The notes below the pieces were generated by a model. The model made no database searches. It saw only the letters and a program-made list of their open reading frames with translations, and was not told the DNA's origin. This document shows, piece after piece, positions 58,734 through 64,000 of a DNA stretch of 64,000 nt (its first letter is position 1; each line of letters opens with the position of its first letter). The position numbers and the translations under genes were made by a program. Origin of the DNA: Cryptomeria japonica (taxonomy: Eukaryota > Streptophyta > Pinopsida > Cupressales > Cupressaceae); assembly GCF_030272615.1 (NCBI RefSeq), contig NC_081406.1, positions 237,563,922-237,627,921 on the forward strand, written 5' to 3'.

Positions 58734-59223
58734 GTTTCCATTATAATCTTCTGCTTCGACCCTATAAGAATTGAGCCCCAGTGGACACGCTACAAAATGG
58801 ATTCCGAGCCAAGTCATGTCAAGTAGTCCTTGGAAGGGGTAAAATACTGTGGTTGATCCATCACATGATGATATTGTTCTGTCAGCTTTGACTAATTCCG
58901 CCCAAAGGAATAGTAGAAAACTGCTTCTGCCGTTCCATGAGACTCGCATACGTACCACAATCTTATCGTGAAGTGATTGGAAATTAGCATTTTAGTGTTT
59001 CGATGTGAACTGGGTATTCTGTTCCTCATCTTTTGAATTTATCAAAGTCTTTAACTCGTGGCCAGTCCGTTGTTCTCATTGACTGGGGCATCTCGCCCGC
59101 CGGCTGCCGCAGCTATTTTTGGCTTTTCCCATGGAAACAGCAGGATAAATTTAATCTTGTTGGGTTTACGTAGAGCATGAATGACTAAAATAAAAATAAA
59201 TGTGTACTTCAAATTTGGAGAAG
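58734..59223 (-). promoter_or_regulatory. 5' leader and promoter region of the GT34 gene
   Basis: The reading frame stays open to 58958 but is unlike the family there. A GC-rich patch (GCCGGCGGGCGAG-type on the minus strand) lies at 59090-59115, in otherwise AT-rich DNA. AAATTTATCC at about 59145 is only a weak TATA candidate. Confidence 0.4.
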
Positions 59224-60810
59224 AGAGGATGGATTAATTGATTATGATATAATACTACCATTTGAGATTTGTTTAAATTCAATGTTAGACGTGACAATAA
59301 ATTAATTTTGTGTTGCTTTCTTGTTACATATGTGATCTCCATATTCATGCATCTGGTTTTTGACTCGTGAAAAATAAGTTTCCATCATTTTGATCATGGT
59401 TCAATCTTGCTGCCTGTAGATTTTTAATATTGCAAATAAAGATTCGTCTGGGATGCTGATATTTGCAACAAAAGACTGATGGTGTTGTTTATCTTTTTTC
59501 CGAACTTATGTATCCGATTCAATAGCTTTTATAAAAGTTGGAGGACTTCATACAATGTATAGAAATGACAATTCCGTGATAAAGGAATGAGATGCAGTTG
59601 TAAAGATTGATGTTTTGATCTAGTATAAGACTTATATTTTCAGGTTTTAAAAAAGTCTCACATTTCAAAATAATTAATGTATATTTATGTTATGATTAAG
59701 AAAGGAAAAAAGAAAGATTGTTTTATGGTTTATGATGTTGGATTGTTTATATATGGGTCTACAGATGATTTATAGCAATATGGGACTACCCCTATTTCTT
59801 GCCGGAGGCACCTACAAATGACATATACATAGCTTACTTCTTGTGGGATTTGAGCTTGTGACCTCTCTTTCAAGATGGTGAGAGATACAATATTAGAAGT
59901 GAATGATTTTGACTGAGGATTTAATGATAATATGTAATAATATTTGATGGTTAATAATTTAGGTGTGACGTTCCTTCATATACAATATAAACACACAATT
60001 CAATTTTTTTGATTTCAACATTAGAACATAGCAATTACCTCAAATTAAATTAATATAATTCAAGATGAAATTTAAAATTTAGACATTAGAATCAAATTAA
60101 CATTATTAAAGATTGACTTTAGATAGATTTGAAACTTATTGAAATTTGATGTTAGATGTTAGTATACATCAATTTTGGTCATTGCCTTCTAAAATATGTG
60201 ATCTCTATATTCATGCATCTAGCGAAAAATAGCTTTTGAGCATGGATTCAATATTAGATGTTTGTAGAGTTTTAATATTATAAATAAAGATTTTTTTTGG
60301 ATGTCTATATTTGAAATAAAGGATTGATGGTGTTGTTTAATACTTTCTAAACTTGTTAAGTATGGTTCTTTTTCTTATTTGTATTTGATATAATGGTATA
60401 AAAGTTAAAGAGACACCATACTATACATAGAAATGACAATTTTGTAATAAAGGATTTAGGTAAAATTGTAAAGAGTAATGTTTTAATTAGAATTTTTTAG
60501 ATATAATAAAAAAAATGTTATGTTGCCAAAATAATTGATGTAGAGCGATGGTAATATTATGATTGAGGGAAAAGTGATTGTTATAGATAATACAATAGTA
60601 GAAATCAATGATTTTGCATGAGAGTTTAATGATAATATGTACTAATACCTAATGGTTCATAGTCTAGGTGTGATGTTTCTTCATATACAACTTAGCCACA
60701 CAATTCTTTTTCTAATTTTATGTTGGAACACAACAATTAATTAAAACTAAGTTAATTAGTTGAAATTTTAAATTTAAATGTTAAAATCAAATTGACACCA
60801 TTGAATTATT
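59224..60810. repeat. Diverged tandem duplication upstream of the GT34 gene
   Basis: Unit 1 (about 59224-60110) and unit 2 (about 60140-60810) share, in order, CATATTCATGCATCT, GACTGATGGTGTTGTTTA / GATTGATGGTGTTGTTTA, AGAAATGACAATT, TTTAATGATAATATGTA and TTAGGTGTGA. Unit 1 has an extra 170-190 bp near 59690-59885. No coding potential. Confidence 0.75.
59690..59885 (-). mobile_element. Possible tRNA-related insertion in duplication unit 1
   Basis: Absent from unit 2. Its minus strand contains CAAGCTCAAATCCCAC (59843-59858), like a polymerase III B box, followed by GGGGTAGTCCCATATTGC. No clear A box and no target duplication, so SINE status is tentative. Confidence 0.3.
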
Positions 60811-60883
60811 TAAACTATTTTTACATGACAAATTTAACTTGAATAGAAAGAATAATAATTTATAAATCTTTATTTTAATTATT

Positions 60884-61172
60884 AATTTTTTTTTTTATCG
60901 GTAATTGGCCCAAGCCTGAATAGCTTTTGATTGGATCCATGAACCAGTGGGGACATAGTAGGGAGCCCCATCCCCATTACATATCTTTGAATTATTATTA
61001 TTATTATTATTATTATTGTGTTTGATTAGATTGACCCAAGACCTTCCCCATCCTATGGAAGGCCAAGAGTCACAGCTTTGAATTCCACTTTAGATGTCCC
61101 TATTGGGAATTGAACTTGGGTCTCCACAGTGAGAACCTAGTGTTTTAACCAGTTAAGCTCAACTCCTTGAAC
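60884..61172 (-). mobile_element. tRNA-derived SINE with 18-bp target-site duplication
   Basis: The minus strand starts GTTCAAGGAGTTGAGCTTAA. Box A (GAGCTTAACTGG) is at 61160-61149 and box B (AAGTTCAATTCC) at 61117-61106, 32 bp apart, like a tRNA promoter. It ends in an A-run (plus-strand T-run 60886-60896). The flanking repeats are identical: ATCTTTATTTTAATTATT at 60866-60883 and 61173-61190. An (ATT)n microsatellite lies within the body at 60990-61016. It was moved by a LINE reverse transcriptase. Confidence 0.9.
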
Positions 61173-61190
61173 ATCTTTATTTTAATTATT

Positions 61191-61778
61191 TAATAATTAT
61201 GAAATAAAAATAAAAATTATATTCTCTTTACTCTAACAATTGTAAATTAAAATAAATAATATATAATTAAGTTTTTGAAACTATTTAAATGCTTAAATGA
61301 ATTGAATAATTTAAATTACCCGAACTCAAATTAATAAAATATCCACAATATAATTTATATATTTAGAATTCCTATTTGACAAATAGAAAAGTATGGATTT
61401 ATTTTTCTTTAATGTGAGCGAGAAGTAAGTATTTCATACTTAAAAGTAGATGAAAAATCTTTGTTAACAACTATGTTCATGTTTATGCCTTTATTAAAAG
61501 TAATTCAATTTTTTAATGTATGGTCTATAAATCTTGGGAAATATATCTTACTAGAACTTGCACTAAAAGGAGGTCCAAGGGTTACACTATAGTAAAATAT
61601 GCTTTGAATAATTACACTAATTTGTACAAAATTTCTTTATATTATACCATGTTTTTAAAATTTATGCAAACATTGAACTTATGAAATTTCTTACATTGAA
61701 TACATTTGTTTATTCTGTACAATTGGTACATTTCAAAAAACTCACAATATTTTTTAGTATCAACCTCAATAATATGTA
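61191..61778. other. AT-rich intergenic DNA
   Basis: No reading frame, RNA or repeat that I can recognise. Confidence 0.5.
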
Positions 61779-61783
61779 GACTT

Positions 61784-62156
61784 TGTTACAAGTGTGGTTG
61801 TTGTTGCACCAAAAGATCGACCTATTAATGTCCGATACAACCACTAGACTTATAGAATCCATAGGAAACGGTTAATCCATGTCACAAACCCAAGCGTTGC
61901 GCTACACAACACAATGAGACCAAGGGCGCACACCTTGCAACAATCCCCCCTAGTGCAAACGAGGGGTTTGAACCTATGACCAAGCTCTGATACCACTTGT
62001 TACAAGTGTGGTTGCCATTGCACCAAAAGATCATCCTATTAATGCTCAATACAACCACTAGACTTATAGAATCCATAAGAGGTGATTAAGCCATGTCACA
62101 AACTCAAGCGTTGTGCTGCACAACACAAGGAGACCAAGGGAAGACACCTTGCAACA
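61784..62156 (-). mobile_element. Complete TRIM element (373 bp)
   Basis: Two 159-bp LTRs (61784-61942 and 61998-62156), each TGTTACAAGTGTGG...CCTTGCAACA on the plus strand. They flank a 55-bp interior holding the initiator-Met primer site (minus-strand TGGTATCAGAGC, 61995-61984) and a polypurine tract (TAGGGGGGAT, 61952-61943). TSD GACTT at 61779-61783 and 62157-62161. LTRs differ at about 21 of 159 positions by eye. Known: TRIMs are tiny non-coding LTR elements mobilised by others. The reading frame across it is not a gene. Confidence 0.95.
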
Positions 62157-62161
62157 GACTT

Positions 62162-62929
62162 AATAATCCATTCTCTTGTACTCCAAAATATTTTTGGTTT
62201 TCTCATTTGAAGAAATTGAACAAATACTTTCTATAATCCAAAATAAGTCTATTGATGGGCAACCCTTTTGTGACACATTCAAAAATATGATCATACATTA
62301 TCAAAGTAATTGGTATAGCCATGAACTTTGAAGTATGTGTTCAATCTAATGCCATCTTTGTATAACAATGAGGTCAAACTAGTAAGATCAAATTGATTAA
62401 TTCTTACATATTGTCAACTAATATGCCCACACATCAATTTGAATTTTAAGTATGATTTTTGAGAAGTTATATACTTCAGACATAATTGACCAACCATAAT
62501 GATACATGGCATTAGAAAAATCCAAAACTATTAGCTCTTGTCATGATATATTAAACTTTATAAAACCCTTTAAATCTTCATTTTTCTCACTTGCATTAGA
62601 TAATATTCTGCAAAGACCAATAGTTGAATTAGGATATTATAAATTAACAGCTTTAATAATCATGAACAAGATATCTAATTTAAACACAATTTTGGTTTCC
62701 TTCTATGAATACTTTATATAATAAATTCTATCTCTCCTAAAAACCTATAGATTAAAAGAAACAATATAAATCGATGTTCATTTGATATTGATTATTGATA
62801 TTTCCTTCTTGTAATTGATGTAGGTTTTGGGGGAAAAAAAGTAGACGAAATATAATTAGATGTGAACATTTAAAGGTATGTAATACAAATTTTGTAAATA
62901 AAATATAATCATGAGATTATTTATCTTTA
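62162..62929. other. AT-rich intergenic DNA
   Basis: No recognisable gene. The frame at 62506-62721 has no domain and low-complexity codon use. Confidence 0.5.
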
Positions 62930-64000
62930 GATTTATGTTACATTTGTTTTTGATTAAGGATAAATAGGTTTTGAGGGGACCCGAAACCCCATACAACAAG
63001 TTTTGAAGGGACTTGAAACCCTTGGATTTTCCACAAATCCGGAACCAATGAAGGAATGCTGGAGAAAGATACAACATAGACAAGAAGCGACTGAACCACA
63101 CCTAAACAATACAAAAAAGCATTACAGAACTACTGGCACAAGAATAAAGGCCTAAGCCACCCTAAAAGAATTTAGACTAGCATGAATATAGGGAAGTTGA
63201 CTCCCTCAGCCATAATCATGGGTTTTATCAAGGCTCCCACAACCCAATCCTTGAGAGTAAACCCTGTTGTTAGAAACATGCTTATCACTATATCCACCTC
63301 CAAAGGATGTAAAAAGAAGAAGACAACAAAAATGCCATCAAAATATCCCTTACAACCAAAACAACTAGGCTTCTTCAGCCCTCCAACAACACTTCCAGGC
63401 ATATCATGAATCTAAGCATCCAACTGCACCTCAATAGGAGAAAGGTCACCTCCAACAACATCCATCTCCCCCTCCATAGAAGACAAGAGCACCTCTATAG
63501 AACAGGCTAAAGTAGACTCAAGATGCATAAAATGAAGCACAACATACAAAGCCATGGAACCAAGAAAGAGAGGGACATAAAAACCCTCATCAGAAGGAGA
63601 CCCAAGAGTCAAAAGATACATGCATGGAAGACCAGACCCCATCATTCGAATAAAAAAAGGTTTTAAAAAGGCTCCCTTAACCTTCTTGTAAAACAAGAGA
63701 ACAAGGGTTTTCACCAGGATCCCATAACCTATCTTCACCACAACAAGGGGTTTTAACATGCTCCCCAAACCAAAAACATTGGGATTTGGGTTGACTCCCA
63801 TAACCAAACCAAAAGAAAACCAAAAAAACCTCCAACCATATTCAAGAAAACATAAGACAAAAGAGAACCTTAGAAACCACAACAACACCCTCGAAGTGGA
63901 GCTTCGCCTCCAAAAGAGCTGCCAGTGCATGTCCAAAGAAACAACCACCCAACACAGCTCCCTACATCCACTCAAAGTTATACAAGCAAAACACATCTCC
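62930..64000 (-). other. Unassigned repeat-like segment with a 194-codon open frame (63996-63412)
   Basis: More GC-rich than the DNA to its left. The frame 63996-63412 is hydrophobic (LLWFLRFSFVLCFLEYGW, GSMALYVVLHF) and ends in an acidic tail (SSMEGEMDVVGGDLSPIEVQ). A second frame at 63402-63172 reads FLTTGFTLKDWVVGALIKPM. On the minus strand the segment ends with CCCCTCAAAACC repeated with variation (62971-63010) and then AT-rich tail, somewhat like the 3' end of a LINE. No reverse transcriptase is visible, and the start may lie right of the window. I do not recognise the protein. Confidence 0.3.

Noticed and set aside
61964..61995. tRNA gene suggested by a T-arm-like GGTTCAAACCCC next to TGGTATCAGAGC
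   Set aside because: No cloverleaf can be drawn; TGGTATCAGAGC is the primer site of the TRIM.

Overview
This window is a stretch of a large, repeat-rich seed-plant nuclear genome. The giant Tat-lineage Ty3/Gypsy elements, Copia elements and overall AT-richness suggest a gymnosperm such as a conifer, but no sequence here fixes the species. One apparently intact host gene is visible: a two-exon GT34-family Golgi glycosyltransferase at 57474-58733 on the minus strand.

Positions 1-53607 read best as one very old, minus-strand Tat-lineage element (here 'X'), whose left (3') LTR runs off the window. It was broken up by later insertions. A minus-strand Copia element ('A', 864-27338) sits between X's 3' polypurine tract and its extra gene. 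A itself holds a solo LTR (2031-3587, TSD ATTAC) inside its 3' LTR and a complete 17.6-kb plus-strand Tat element ('Y', 4917-22541, TSD GCCCC) inside its reverse transcriptase. X's 5' LTR is split by a non-autonomous Copia-type element ('B', 41591-47060) and the 3' half of a plus-strand chromovirus (47061-53254).

X and Y share one unusual layout: LTR, arginine-tRNA-like primer site, a leader of about 2.3 kb with clusters of a degenerate TAGCGCAT-type motif and a conserved hairpin, gag, protease, RT, RNase H plus a second (archaeal-type) RNase H, integrase, then a large gene on the opposite strand encoding a plant mobile domain (PMD) with an acidic/coiled-coil tail, preceded by another TAGCGCAT cluster, then a near-identical polypurine tract and the 3' LTR. 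Every copy is disabled. Many of the stops are TAG where Gln is expected or TGA where Arg is expected, as decay of methylated cytosine would give.

Positions 53608-64000 are the flank holding the GT34 gene. A Copia LTR remnant and CT-rich low-complexity DNA lie on its 3' side. On its 5' side lie a diverged tandem duplication, a tRNA-derived SINE with a perfect 18-bp target duplication, and a complete 373-bp TRIM element (159-bp LTRs, 55-bp interior, TSD GACTT). The last kilobase holds an unassigned reading frame.
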